A stretch of DNA of 64,000 bases, from the NCBI GenBank assembly GCA_903813345.2, contig CAIIXF020000002.1:25000455-25064454 (forward strand). Reading direction: 5' to 3'. Below are positions 34,082 through 47,066 of this stretch, in pieces (within the stretch, counting starts at the first letter, position 1; the number at the start of each line of letters is the position of its first letter). The stretch is from Owenia fusiformis (taxonomy: Eukaryota > Annelida > Polychaeta > Sabellida > Oweniidae). The notes under the pieces are model-generated. The model made no database searches. It saw nothing but the letters and a program-made list of their open reading frames with translations, and was not told the origin of the DNA. The position numbers and the translations under genes were made by a program.

Positions 34082-36342
34082 CACGGGATGTCATCGCCTG
34101 ATTTGGTCAATGTTAGGGAGCAGGTCGTTTTTACAATAAATTTCAATATTTTCACACAAAATATTTTTTTACTGAAAAACTGCTCATTCGCAGAGAAAAT
34201 GTACTAGCACATGCAATGACAATGTCAATCACGCTTCTGTACGAAATTCGGCGGAAGTCTTTTATAATCTAATACGAAGTTACTAAAAAAGGCGCGAACG
34301 CCCTACACTCAAAATGATCGTTTTTCCATTATAACTTTTTAACGTAATTTAACGAAGGCTTCTAATTATTATCCAAGATAGTCTAAATACCGATTAAAAT
34401 ATTTCTTACTTCAAACAGATACGCCGTCTTTTATTCAATTTTTTAAAAAATAATAAAAAATAACTCTTGTCAATGTTAGGGAGCAGTCAATGTTAGGGAG
34501 CAAAATGATTTTATCAGAATATTAAAAATGTAGCAAATGGCCATTTAAAATATGTATGGCATTTATAAACTAAACAATATTGTTTGAATGATTATTTTAA
34601 ACCCCTTGCCTTAACAAAATTTAACAAAATCGATAAAAAAAATTGTTTTGCATTTTTGTTATCTTCAGAAAATGGACTCTCAAAGATTTTTGACGAAGGA
34701 AAGTTAATTATTATCATGGATAATCTCAGTACATATTGAAATATTTCTTACTTCAAACAGGTACACCTTTCTTTAATTTTTTTAAATAATAAAAAATAAG
34801 TATGATCAATGTGGCGGAGCAAACAATGCAGTGGGGCGAAATGGTTTTATCAGAATATCAGAGTAATTGGCCTATCGAATCCGAACTTGCCCCAATGAGT
34901 CCAACGGAGTCCCATGGTTGATGACTTTGCCCCATCAAGTCCCAACGTGCCCCATCGAGCCCCATGGAGTCCCATCAAATCCCACCTTGCCCCATTGGTG
35001 TATGTTGGGCTTCACATAACATGTGACCTGATCGGAAATCCCACGATGCCCCATGGAAAGAATGAACATGTTCATTCTCGATGGGGCAAGATGGGACTCC
35101 GTGGGATTTTGCCCCATCCTGCCCCATCGAATCCCATCGAGTCCAACGTGGGACCTCATGGGACTCGATGGGGCAAGATTATATGCAAGTTGGGGCAAAA
35201 TCCGACGGAGTCCCATTGATTCCCACGGACTTCATGGGGCAAAATCCCAAAAGGTCCCACTAGGTCCCACGCCATGTTAACTCTATGGAGGTCCCAACTT
35301 GTCCCATTGGTGTATACCGGGCTTTAGAGTATCATTAGCAAGTGGTACACATATAACAGAGATCGGTTATATACTGCATTGTCTGAGTATTGACAAATTG
35401 AAGTATACGTGTAAAAATCTACTATCATACATGTAACTGCGCAATGAGCCCTTCATAGCGTTTGTGCCAGCTATCAGGTGATACCCGGTCGTAAAGATAA
35501 GTGCGAGACTAACTCTCTTACTTTAATACTAGGAAAATATCAAATCATAGAACTGAAGGATGTCGGAGATTTCTCAAGCCTATATATCAGTTCAGATAAT
35601 TTATCATCCACAATTTAGGATTGTGAACTGATGACATCATCAAAAAGTGTATATAACGATACATCCATTCATTTACAGTTAGAGGTCAACGAATAAAGAA
35701 GGAATGGTTCGCATCTAAATATTTCTAAAACGAACGCAAACAGGATTTAGCTGAAAATAAAAAATGCAAAATAACCTTTTCAATGATTTTCTTACAATTT
35801 TAACGCTTTCCTCCCCAAAGGGTATCAAATAATCATACAAACAAAATTGTTCAGTTTATAAATGCCATACATATTTTAAATGGCCATTTGCTACATTTTT
35901 AATATTCTGATAAAATCATTTTGCTCCCTAACATTGACTGCTCCCTAACATTGACAAGAGTTATTTTTTATTATTTTTTAAAAAATTGAATAAAAGACGG
36001 CGTATCTGTTTGAAGTAAGAAATATTTTAATCGGTATTTAGACTATCTTGGATAATAATTTGAAGCCTTCGTTAAATTACGTTAAAAAGTTATAATGGAA
36101 AAACGATCATTTTGAGTGTAGGGCGTTCGCACCTTTTTTAGTAACTTCGTATTAGATTATAAAAGACTTCCGCCGAATTTCGTACAGAAGCGTGATTGAC
36201 ATTGTCATTGCATGTGCTAGTACATTTTCTCTGCGAATGAGCAGTTTTTCAGTAAAAAAATATTTTGTGTGAAAATATTGAAATTTATTGTAAAAACGAC
36301 CTGCTCCCTAACATTGACCAAATCAGGCGATGACATCCCGTG
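34082..36342. mobile_element. 2,261-bp foldback DNA element with 5-bp target duplication
   Basis: Near-identical inverted arms of about 500 bp (34082-34600 and 35830-36342) begin CACGGGATGTCATCGCC. The flanking direct repeat AGTAT (34077-34081 and 36343-36347) is present once at the same spot in other array units (for example TTTGCCAGTATTCTT near 31975 and 40115), which shows the empty site. The left half contains a diverged direct duplication (34330-34560 and 34650-34880). The interior has a GGGGCA/TGCCCC-rich block. Flanking frames are short; no transposase was seen, so non-autonomous. A CAC tip with 5-bp duplication recalls Transib-type ends, but the rest of the tip does not fit well. Confidence 0.75.
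34855..35330. repeat. GC-rich CCCCAT / ATGGGG palindromic block
   Basis: Dense words such as TGCCCCATCGAGTCCCAT on one side and ATGGGACTCGATGGGGC on the other form an imperfect palindrome inside the foldback element. The phrase CCATTGGTGTAT ... GGGCTT occurs at both ends (about 34993 and 35304). Its overlapping open frames on both strands come from the low-complexity composition. Confidence 0.7.
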
Positions 36343-38242
36343 AGTATTCTTCTTCTTCTTCTTATTATTATTTTTCTTTAAGAGTTTTTTCAATAACTAT
36401 AAGGTATCCAGTAAAGACCATTATACAGTTCATTTAGGTTCAGTATCTAGTTGGTGGGAAATTGGGTCAAATTTTTATCTAGGTCAAAGGTCAAGAACTA
36501 GGTCAAATCCAGTACTTTGTCACTTTTTTCGATTTTCTTGGTCGTCCTTCAATATTTTTGATCCGGGTTTTTTTCATTGTGTTCCTCATAAAAAAGTAGA
36601 AAATCTAGGGTCGATTTAGTTTTTTGGTATCTCAAACCGATTTCGAGATATCAGTGTCCGAAAACGAGGTCCAAAAAAAAGTTCTTCGAATCCAATGTCC
36701 AGGATATCAGTCTTATAGGAAATTTTCTCAGGATTCCGAATCTGAAAACCAAATTTCGATCTGACTTCCGGTTCAGAAGTTATGGCGTTTTGAAAATTCA
36801 AAAATCGCTAAATTTGGTGCCCCATGTTAATTCAATGGGAAAAAATATTTTTTTGAAGTATAAAATACGAGATATAGACTAAGCACAGCTAAACATAATG
36901 GAAGCCCATAGAAGAAAGGGACCTCAAAACCTTCTTTTCGTAAAAATTTGGACACCAAAATGCCTAGGTCAAAATCTAGGTCAAATTCAAAGTTTTTCCT
37001 TATTTTTGCGATTCTGACATTACAGATTAATTATATTCTTCGAAATTTTGTATACATGTAGCCAAGAGTATGCTAATAGTGTTAGCCTTTTGCCGTCAGA
37101 AAGTATTTTGACCCACTTTTGAGTTATGGTGTCCGAAAAGTAGGTCAAAATAAAAAATTCTCCAAATTTAACGTTTAAATTATGAAATAAGTATAGAATT
37201 TTCTCAGGAATCCGAATCTGCAAACCAAATTTCGATCCGACTTCCGGTTCGGAAGTTATGACATTTTGAAAGCTCAAAAATCGTTAAATTTGGTGCCCCA
37301 TGTTATGTCAATGGGATAAAAGATTTTTTTTGAAGTGTAAAATACGAGATATAGACTAAGTACAGCTTAAAATAATGAAAGCCTATGAAAGAAGGGGACC
37401 TCGAAGGCTACCCAACTTCAAAATTTGGACACCAAAATCCCTAGGTCAAAATCTAGGTCAAATTCATAGTTTTTCCTTATTTTTGCGATTCTGACACTAT
37501 ATTTAAATGATTTGCTTCAAAATTTTGTTTACAGGTAGGAAAGAGTGTGCTAATAGTGTAAGCCTTTTGCCGTCAGGAAGTATTTCGACCCACTTTTAAG
37601 ATATGGTGTCCGAAAAGTAGGTCAAAAAAAAAGTTCTCCAAATTTAACATATGAGTTATGAATTAAGGGTAGAATTTTCTCAGGAATTCGAGTCTGCAAA
37701 CCAAATTTCGATCCGACTTCTGGTTCAGAAGTTATGGCGTGTCCAAAAAGTAGGTCAAAATAAAAATTCGCCAAATTTAATGTATGAGTTATGAATTAGG
37801 GGTAGAATTTTGTCAGGAATCCGAATGTTTAAATCAAATTTAGATCCGACTTCCGGTTTGGAAGTTATGGCGTTTTGAAATTTCGGAAAATCGATCTGAT
37901 GGTATCCTGATAGAAAGTCAAGAGTAGAGAAGAAAATATTGAAAAATTCATCCATCCTTCCTATCTGAACCTATCCTATCCTATCCTTCCTTCATATCCT
38001 TTCCTTCCTATCCTCTCCTATCATATCCTTTCTTCCTATTCTGTTCTATCCTATCCTTCTTTCTTATTCTATCCTATCGTTCCTTCCCATTCTATCCTAT
38101 CCTTCCTTCCTGTTTTATCCATCCATCTTATTCTGGATGACTCAGCTTATTCTGGATGACTCGGCTTATTTTAGATGACTGGGCTTAAAAAAGTCTGGAT
38201 CTGGAGTCTGAAATTGAACTTCGTTCAATTTCCCAAGTCTAG

Positions 38243-40003
38243 TTATTATTATTTTTCTTTAAGAGTTTTTTCAATAACTATAAGGTATCCAGTAAAGACC
38301 ATTATACAGTTCATTTAGGTTCAGTATCTAGTTGGTGGGAAATTGGGTCAAATTTTTATCTAGGTCAAAGGTCAAGAACTAGGTCAAATCCAGTACTTTG
38401 TCACTTTTTTCGATTTTCTCGGTCGTCCTTCAATATTTTCGATCCGGGTTTTTTTCATTGTGTTCCTCATAAAAGATTTTTTTTGAAGTGTAAAATACGA
38501 TTTAGTTTTTTGGTATCTCAAACCAATTTCGAGATATCAGTGTCCGAAAACGAGGTCCAAAAAAAAGTTCTCCGAATCCAATGTCCAGGATATCAGTCCT
38601 ATAGGAGATTTTCTCAGGATTCCGAATCTGAAAACCAAATTTCGATTTGACTTCCGGTTCAGAAGTTATGGCGTTTTGAAAATTCAAATATCGCTAAATT
38701 TGGTACCCCATGTTAATTCAATGGGAAAAAAATTTTTTTTGAAGTGTAAAATACGAGATACAGACTAAGCACAGCTAAACATAATGGAAGCCCATAAAAG
38801 AAAGGGACCTCAAAACCTTCTTTTCATAAAAATTTGGACACCAAAATGCCTAGGTCAAAATCTAGGTCAAATTCAAAGTTTTTCCTTATTTTTGCGATTC
38901 TGACACTACAGATTAATTATATTCTTCAAAATTTTGTATACATGTAGCCAAGAGTGTGCTTATAGTGTTAGCCTTTTGCCGTCAGAAAGTATTTTGCCCC
39001 ACTTTTGAAATATGGTGTCCGAAAAGTAGGTCAAAATAAAAAATTCTCCAAATTTAACGTTTGAGTTATGAATTAAGTATAGAATTTTCTCAGAAATCCG
39101 AATCTGCAAATCAAATTTCGATCCGACTTCCTGTTCAGAAGTTATGACATTTTGAAAGCTCAAAAATCGCTAAATTTGGTGCCCCATGTTATGTCAATGG
39201 GAAAAAAGATTTTTTTGAAGTGTAAAATTCGAGATATAGACTAAGTACAGCTTAAAATAATGAAAGCCTATGAAACAAAGGGACCTCGAAGGCTACCTAA
39301 CTTCAAAATTTGGACACCAAAATCCCCAGGTCAAAATCTAGGTCAAATTCATAGTTTTTCCTTATTTTTGCGATTCTGACACTATGTTTCAATGATTTGC
39401 TTCAAAATTTTATATACAGGTAGGAAAAAGTGTGCTAATAGTGTTAGCCTTTTGCCGTCAGAAAGTATTTCTACCCACTTATGAGATATGGTGTCCGAAA
39501 AGTAGGTCAAAATAAAAAGTTCTCCAAATTTAGCATATGAGTTTTGAATTAAGGGTAGAATTTTCTCAGGAATCCGAGTCTGCAAACCAAATTTCGATCC
39601 GACTTCCGATTCGAAAGTTATGGCGTTTTGAAATTTCGAGAAAAATCGATCTGATGGTATCCTGATAGAAAGTCAAGAGTAGAGAAGAAAATATTGAAAA
39701 ATGCATCCATCCTTCCTTTGTGATCCTATCGTATCATTCTTATCTACCTTTCCTTCATATCCTCTCTTTCCTATCCTTCCTATTCTATTCCTTCTTCATA
39801 TTCTATTCTATCATTCTTTCCTATTCTATCCTATCGTTCCTTCCTATTCTAGCCTATCCTTCCTTCCTTTTTCATCCATCCATCCATCTTTTTCTGGATG
39901 ACTCAGCTTATTTTGGATGACTCGGCTTATTCTGGATGACTCGGCCAAAAAAAGTCTAGATCTGGAGTCTGAAATTGAACTTCGTTCAATTTCCAAAGTC
40001 TAG
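38243..40003. mobile_element. Helentron-like array unit 3
   Basis: No 5' palindrome. It starts ATTATTTTTCTTTAAGAG, has AGGTCAAAGGTCA near 38362, core repeats of about 475 bp (joints near 38670, 39145 and 39620), a TATCC slot at 39700-39890 and a standard 3' hairpin/CTAG. At about 38470-38500 a piece of the core (TTTTGAAGTGTAAAATACGA) replaces the expected sequence, a recombination scar. Confidence 0.55.
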
Positions 40004-41953
40004 TTATTATTATTATTAGACTCCAGATTGAAAATCTGGAGTCTATTGTTCTCGTCAGTTTTCTTATTCTTCTTATTAGACTCCAGATGTCAATCTGGAG
40101 TCTATTGTTTTTGCCAGTATTCTTCTTCTTCTTCTTATTAGACTCCAGATGTCAATCTGGAGTCTATTGTTTTTGCCAGTATTCTTCTTCTTATTATTAT
40201 TATTTTTCTTTAAGAGTTTTTTCAATAACTATAAGGTATCCAGTAAAGACCATTATACAGTTCATTTAGGTTCAGTATCTAGTTGGTGGGAAATTGGGTC
40301 AAATTTTTATCTAGGTCAAAGGTCAAGAACTAGGTCAAATCCAGTACTTTGTCACTTTTTTCGATTTTCTCGGTCGTCCTTCAATATTTTTGATCCGGGT
40401 TTTTTTCATTGTGTTCCTCATAAAAAAGTAGAAAATCTAGGGTCGATTTAGTTTTTTGGTATCTCAAACCGATTTTGAGATATCAGTGTCCGAAAACGAG
40501 GTCCAAAAAAAAGTTCTTCGAATCCAATGTCCAGGATATCAGTTTTATAGGAAATTTTCTCAGGATTCCGAATCTGAAAACAAAATTTCGATCTGACTTC
40601 CGGTGCAGAAGTTATGGCGTTTTGAAAATTCAAAAATCGCTAAATTTGGTGCCCCATGTTAATTCAATGGGAAAAAATATTTTTTTGAAGTGTAAAGTAC
40701 GAGATATAGACTAAGCACAGCTAAACATAATGGAAGCCCATAAAAGAAAGGGACCTCAAAACCTTCTTTTCATAAAAATTTGGACACCAAAATGCCTAGG
40801 TCAAAATCTAGGTCAAATTCAAAGTTTTCCCTTATTTTTGCGATTCTGACACTACAGATTAATTAGATTCTTCGAAATTTTGTATACATGTAGCCAAGCG
40901 TGTGTTAATAGTGTTAGCCTTTTGCCGTCAGAAAGTATTTTGACCCACTTTTGAGATATGGTGTCCGAAAAGTAGGTCAAAATAAAAAATTCTCCAAATT
41001 TAACGTTTGAGTTATGAATTAAGTATAGAATTTTCTCAGGAATCTGAATCTGCAAATCAAATTTCGATCCAACTTCCGGTTCGGAAGTTATGACATTTTG
41101 AAAGCTCAAAAATCGCTAAATTTGGTGCCCCATGTTATGTCAATGGGAAAAAGGATTTTTTTGAAGTGTAAAATACGAGATATAGACTAAGTACAGCTTA
41201 AAATAATGAAAGCCTATGCAAGAAGGGGACCCCGAAGGCTACCTAACTTCAAAATTTGGACACCAAAATCCCTAGGTCAAAATCTAGGTCAAATTCATAG
41301 TTTTTCCTTATTTTTGCGATTCTGACACTATATTTATAAGATTTGCTTCAAAATTTTGTATACAGGTGGGAAAGAGTGTGCTAATAGTGTTAGCTTTTTG
41401 CCGTCAGAAAGTATTTCGACCCACTTTTGAGATATGGTGTCCGAAAAGTAGGTCAAAATAAAAAGTTCTCAAAATTTAACATATGAGTTATGAATTAAAG
41501 GCAGAATTTTCTCAGGAATCCGACTCTGCAAACCAAATTTCGATCAGACTTCCGGTTCGAATATTATGGCGTTTTGAAATTTCGAGAAAAATCGATCTGA
41601 TGGTATCCTGATAGAAAGTCAAGAGTAGAGAAGAAAATATTGAAAAATGCATCCATCCTTCCTTTGTGATCCTATCGTATCCTTCTTATCTACCTTTCCT
41701 TCGTATCCTCTCCTTCCTATCCTTCCTATTCTATTCCTTCTTCCTATTCTATTCTATCATTCTTTCTTATTCTATCCTATCGTCCCTTCCTATTCTAGCC
41801 TATCCTTCCTTCCTTTTTCATCCATCCATCCATCCATCTTTTTCTGGATGACTCAGCTTATTTTGGATGACTCAGCTTATTCTGGATGACTCGGCTAAAA
41901 AAAGTCTAGATCTGGAGTCTGAAATTGAACTTCGTTCAATTTCCCAAGTCTAG
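40004..41953. mobile_element. Helentron-like array unit 4
   Basis: Three 5' palindromes (40017-40045, 40077-40104, 40139-40166) with different loops. DR1-like motif near 40314; slot of TATCC plus CATC repeats at 41650-41840; three GGATGACTC words; terminal hairpin and CTAG at 41953. Very close to units 3 and 5. Confidence 0.55.
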
Positions 41954-43693
41954 TTATTATTTTTCTTTAAGAGTTTTTTCAATAACTATAAGGTATCCAG
42001 TAAAGACCATTATACAGTTCATTTAGGTTCAGTATCTAGTTGTTGGGAAATTGGGTCAAATTTTTATCTAGGTCAAAGGTCAAGAACTAGGTCAAATCCA
42101 GTACTTTGTCACTTTTTTCGATTTTCTTGGTCGTCCTTCAATATTTTTGATCCGGGTTTTTTTCATTGTGTTCCTCATAAAAAAGTAGAAAATCTAGGGT
42201 CGATTTAGTTTTTTGGTATCTCAAACCGATTTCGAGATATCAGTGTCCGAAAACGAGGTCCAAAAAAAAGTTCTTCGAATCCAATGTCCAGGATATCAGT
42301 CTTATAGGACATTTTCTCAGGATTCCGAATCTGAAAACAAAATTTTGATCTGACTTCCGGTTCAGAAGTTATGGCGTTTTGAAAAGTCAAAAATTGCTAA
42401 ATTTGGTGCCCCATGTTAATTCAATGGGAAAAAATATTTTTTTGAAGTGTAAAGTACGAGATATAGACTAAGCACAGCTAAACATAATGGAAGCCCATTA
42501 AAGAAAGGGACCTCAAAACCTTCTTTTCATAAAAATTTGGACACCAAAATGCCTAGGTCAAAATCTAGGTCAAATTCAAAGTTTTTCCTTATTTTTGCGA
42601 TTCTGACACTACAGATTAATTATATTCTTCGAAATTTTGTATACATGTAGCCAAGAGTGTGATAATAGTGTTAGCCTTTTGCCGTCAGAAAGTATTTTGA
42701 CCCACTTTTGAGATATGGTGTCCGAAAAGTAGGTCAAAATAAAAAATTCTCAAAATTTAACGTTTGAGTTATGAATTAAGGGTAGAATTTTCTCAGGAAT
42801 CCGAATCTGCAAATCAAATTTCGATCCGACTTCCGGTTCGGAAGTTATGACATTTTGAAAGCTCAAAAATCGCTAAATTTGGTGCCCCATGTTATGTCAA
42901 TGGGAAAAAGGATTTTTTTGAAGTGTAAAATACGAAATATAGACTAGGTACAGCTTAAAATAATGAAAGCCTTTGAAAGAAGGGGACCTCGAAGGCTACC
43001 TAACTTCAAAATTTGGACACCAAAATCCCTAGGTCAATATCTAGGTCAAATTCATAGTTTTTCCTTATTTTTGCGATTCTGACACTATGTTTAAATGATT
43101 TGCTTCAAAATTTTGTATACAGGTAGGAAAGAGTGTGCTAATAGTGTTAGCCTTTGCCGTCAGAAAATATTTCGACCCACTTTTGAGATATTGTGTCCGA
43201 AAAGTAGGTCAAAATGAAAAGTTCTCCAAATTTAACATATGAGTTATGAATTAAGGGTAGAATTTTCTCAGGAATCCGAGTCTGCAAACCAAATTTCGAT
43301 CCGACTTCCGGTTTGAAAGTTATGGCGTTTTGAAAGCTTAATTTCGGAAAATCGATCTGATGGTATCCTGATAGAAGGTCTAGAGTAGAGAAGTCGAAAA
43401 TATTGAAAAATTTATCCATCCTTCCTATCTGATCTTATCCTATCCTATCCTTCCTATCTATCCTTCCGTCGTATCTCCTATCCTGTCCTATCATATCCTT
43501 TCTTCCTATTCTGTTCTATCCTATCCTTCTTTCTTATTCTATCCTATCGTTCCTTCCTATTCTATCCTATCCTACCTTCCTATTCTATTCATCCATCTTT
43601 TTCTGGATGACTCAGCTTAATCTGGATGACTCGGCTAAAAATGGTCTAAATCTGGAGTCTGAAATTGAACTTCGTTCAATTTCCAAAGTCTAG
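41954..43693. mobile_element. Helentron-like array unit 5
   Basis: Same subtype as units 2-4 (start TTTCTTTAAGAG), no 5' palindrome. TATCC slot at 43415-43600 and standard 3' end at 43693. Confidence 0.55.
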
Positions 43694-45473
43694 TTATTAG
43701 ACTCCAGATGAAATCTGGAGTCTATTGTTTTCGTTAGTTTTCTTATTATTCTTTTTCTTCTTATTATTAGACTCCAGATGTCAATCTGGAGTCTATTGTT
43801 TTTGCCAGTATTCTTATTCTTATTAGACTCCAGATTGAAAATCTGGAGTCTATTGCTTTTGCCAGTTTTCTTATTATTATTATTATTATTCTTTCTTTCC
43901 GCGTTTTCTCAGCAACTAGAGGGACTTACTTAAATCTGCTAACATAGTCAACTAGGTAATGACTTCTAGTTTCTGGGAAATTAGGTCAAATGTTTATCTA
44001 GGTCAATGGTCAAGAACTGGGTCAAATCGTCACTTTTCGCTATTTTACAAGTTTTCTCAGTCGCCCTTGGGTATTTTCGCTCCGGGTTTTTTTCATCATG
44101 TTCCTTCGAAAAAAAGCTAATTCCGTAAGGCAAATCGTTTTTTGATTACTCTTACCGATTTTGAGATATGGCGTCCGAAAAGTAGGTCAGAACATAAAAA
44201 GTTCTCCAAATTCAACGTGTGAATTATTAAATAAGTGTAGAATTATCTCAGGAATCCGAATCTGCAAACAAAATTTCGATCCGACTTCCGGTTCGGAAGT
44301 TATAGCGTTTTGAAATCTCAAAAATCGCTAAATTTGGTGCCTATGTTAAGTCAATGGGAAAAAAGGCTTTTTCGAAGTGTAAAATACAAGATATAGACTG
44401 AGTTCAGCTTAACATATTGAATGCCTATAAAAGAAGGGGACCTCAAAAGCTACCTAGCTTCAAAATTTGGACACCAAAATGCCTAGGTCAAAATCTAGGT
44501 CAAATTCATAGTTTTTCCTTATTTTTACAATTCTGACACTACACTTTAATAATTTGCTTCAAAATTTTGTATACAGGTAGCAAAGAGTGTACTTATAGTG
44601 TTAGCCTTTTGCCGTCAGAAAGTATTTTGACCCACTTTTGAGATATGGTGTCCGAAAAGTAGGTCAAAATAAAAATTTCTCATAATTTAACATATGAGCT
44701 ATGAGTTAAGGGTAGAATTTTCTCAGGAATCCGAATCTGCAAACCAAATTTCAATCCGACTTTTCGTTGGGAAGTTATGGCGTTTTGAAAGCTCAAAAAT
44801 CGCTAATTTTGGTGCCCCATGTTATGTCAATGAGAAAAAAGATTTTTTTGAAGTGTAAAATACCAGATAAAGACTGAGTACAGCTTAAGATTCTGAAAGT
44901 CTATAAAAGAAGGGGACCTGGAAGGCTATCTAGCTTTAAAATTTGGACAGCAAAATCCCTAGGTCAAAATCTAGGTCAAATACATAGTTTTTCCTTATTT
45001 TTGCGATTCTGGCACTACACTTTTAGGATTTGCTTCAAAATTTTGTATACAGGTAGCAAAGAGTGGGTTAGTAGTGTTAGCCTTTTGCCGTCAGAGAGTA
45101 TTTTGACCCACTTTTGAGATATGGTGTCCGAAAAGTAGGTCAAAATAAAAAATTCTCCAAATTTTACATATGAGTTATGAATTAAGGGTAGAATTTTCTC
45201 AGGAGTCCGAATCTTTAAACCAAATTTCAATCTAACTTCTGGTTAGATAGTTATAGCGGTTTGAAGTCTCGAAAAGTCGATATGATGATATCCCCATGTT
45301 AAGCCAATGGAGTCGAAGATAAAAAATTGAGAGTTGTCTAAATGTCTAAATTCTAGCTGACTCGATCAGCTTATTCTGGATGACTCAGCTTACAAGTATT
45401 CTGGATGACTCAGCTTAAAAAAAAGTATTAAATCTGGAGTCTTAAATTGAACTTGTTCAATTTACATGTCTAG
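43694..45473. mobile_element. Helentron-like array unit 6
   Basis: Three 5' palindromes (43698-43724, 43768-43795, 43824-43852) then a different body subtype (TTTCCGCGTTTTCTCAGC). The DR1-like site is degenerate here (AGGTCAATGGTCA, about 43999). No TATCC slot; only a few GACTCAGCTT words (45360-45415). The 3' hairpin is shortened (TTGAACTTGTTCAA). Confidence 0.5.
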
Positions 45474-47066
45474 TTATTATTATTCTTCTAAACACGTTTT
45501 CTCCTTAACCATAAGGTATCCAATAAAGACCATTATACAGTTCATTTGGGTTCAGTATCTAGTTGTTTGGAAATTGGGTCAAATTTTTATCTAGGTCAAA
45601 GGTCAGGAACTGGGTCAAATCCAGTACTTTGTCACTTTTTTCGATTTTCTCAGTCGTCCTTCAGTATTTTCGATCCGGGTTTTTTTCATTGTGTTCCTCA
45701 TAAAAAAGTAGGAAAGCTAGGGTCGATTTAGTTTTTTGATATCTCGAACCGATTTCGAGATATCAGTGTCCGAAAACGAGGTCCGAAAAAAAATTCTCCG
45801 GATCCAATGCCCAGGATATGAGTCTTATAGGAAATTTTCTCAGGATTCCGAATCTGAAATCCGAATTGAAATCCAACTTCCGGTTCAGGAGTTATGACGT
45901 TTTGAAAGTTCGAGAAAAATCGATCTGATGGTACCCTCATAGAATGTCAAGAAAAGTGAAATAAAATTGAAAAAATACCAGTCCAGTCCATTTCCAGGTC
46001 CAAGTCAAGGTTAAGTCCAGGTCCAAGTCAAGGTCAAGTCCAAGTCAAGTCTAGGTTCAAATCCAGTCCAGGACCTAGATCAAAATCTAGGTCTATCCTA
46101 TCCTTTCTATCTAGATGATCTTATTCTGGATGATTCTCCCTTCCTATCTATCCTTCCTTCCTATTCTATCCTATTCTTCCTTCTCATTCAATCCAAGTCC
46201 AGGTCCAAGTCCAGGTCCAAGTCAAGTCTAGGTCTAAATCAAGTCCAGGGCCTAGGTCAAAATCTAGGTCAAATTCAAGGTTTTTCCTTATTTTTGCGAT
46301 TCTGACACTACACTTTAATTATATTGTTCGAAATTTTGTATACGTGTAGCCAAGAGTGTGCTCATAGTGTTAGCCTTTTGCCGTCAGAAAGTATTTTGAC
46401 CCACTTTTGAGATATGGTGTCCGAAAAGTAGGTCAAAATAAAAAGTTCTCCAAATTTAATGTTTGAGTTATGAATTAAGAATAGAATTTTCTCAGAAATC
46501 CAAATCTGCAAACCAAATTTTGATCCGACTTCTGGTTCCGAAGTTATGGCGTGTCCAAAAAGTAGGTCAAAATGAAAATTCGCCAAATTTAACGTATGAG
46601 TTATGAATTAGGGGTAGAATTTTGTCAGGAATCCGAATCTTTAAATCAAATTTCGATCCGACTTCCGGTTCGGAAGTTATGGCGTTTTGAAATTTCGGAA
46701 AATTGATCTGATGGTATCCTGATACAAAGTCAAGAGTAGAGAAGAAAATATTGAAAAATTCATCCATCCTTCCTATCTGATCCTATCCTATCCTATCCTA
46801 TCCTTCCTATCTATCCTTCCTTCCTATCCTCTCCTATCATATCCTTTCTTCCTATTCTGTTCTATCCTATCCTTCTTTCTTATTCTATCCTATCGTTCCT
46901 TCCTATTCTATCCTATGTCCTATCCTACCTTCCTATTTTATCCATCCATCTTATTCTGGATGACTCAGCTTATTCTGGATGACTCGGCTTATTTTTAGAT
47001 GACTGGGCTTAAAAAAGTCTAGATCTGGAGTCTGAAATTGAACTTCATTCAATTTCCAAAGTCTAG
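45474..47066. mobile_element. Helentron-like array unit 7
   Basis: Subtype starting TTCTAAACACGTTTTCTCC. Its slot contains a GTCCAGGTCCAAGTCAAG tract (45985-46250) and a later TATCC tract (46770-46950). Nearly identical to unit 16 (61206-62818). Confidence 0.55.

Larger units (their letters stand above)
33931..38242. mobile_element. Helentron-like array unit 2, interrupted by a foldback insertion
   Basis: Three successive 5' palindromes (33931-33959, 33983-34011, 34038-34065). The unit is then split at its GCCAGTAT by the element at 34082-36342 and resumes at 36343 with AGTATTCTTCTTC. The body runs to the TATCC slot (37950-38125), two or three GGATGACTCGG words, and the terminal hairpin and CTAG at 38242. 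Confidence 0.55.

Noticed and set aside
34914-35280. Overlapping frames of up to 101 codons on both strands
   Set aside because: Low-complexity CCCCAT block is open on both strands; composition artefact inside a foldback element.
34082-36342. Firm assignment of the foldback element to the Transib/RAG superfamily
   Set aside because: Only the CAC start and 5-bp duplication agree; no transposase frame and the remaining tip bases do not match the usual pattern.
39701-39920. Open frames rich in Ser/Pro/Tyr/Leu (FYPIL-x-SYSILSFLP) repeated through 39-61 kb
   Set aside because: Translation of the TATCC microsatellite; open in several frames at once, no start context, found in every repeat slot.
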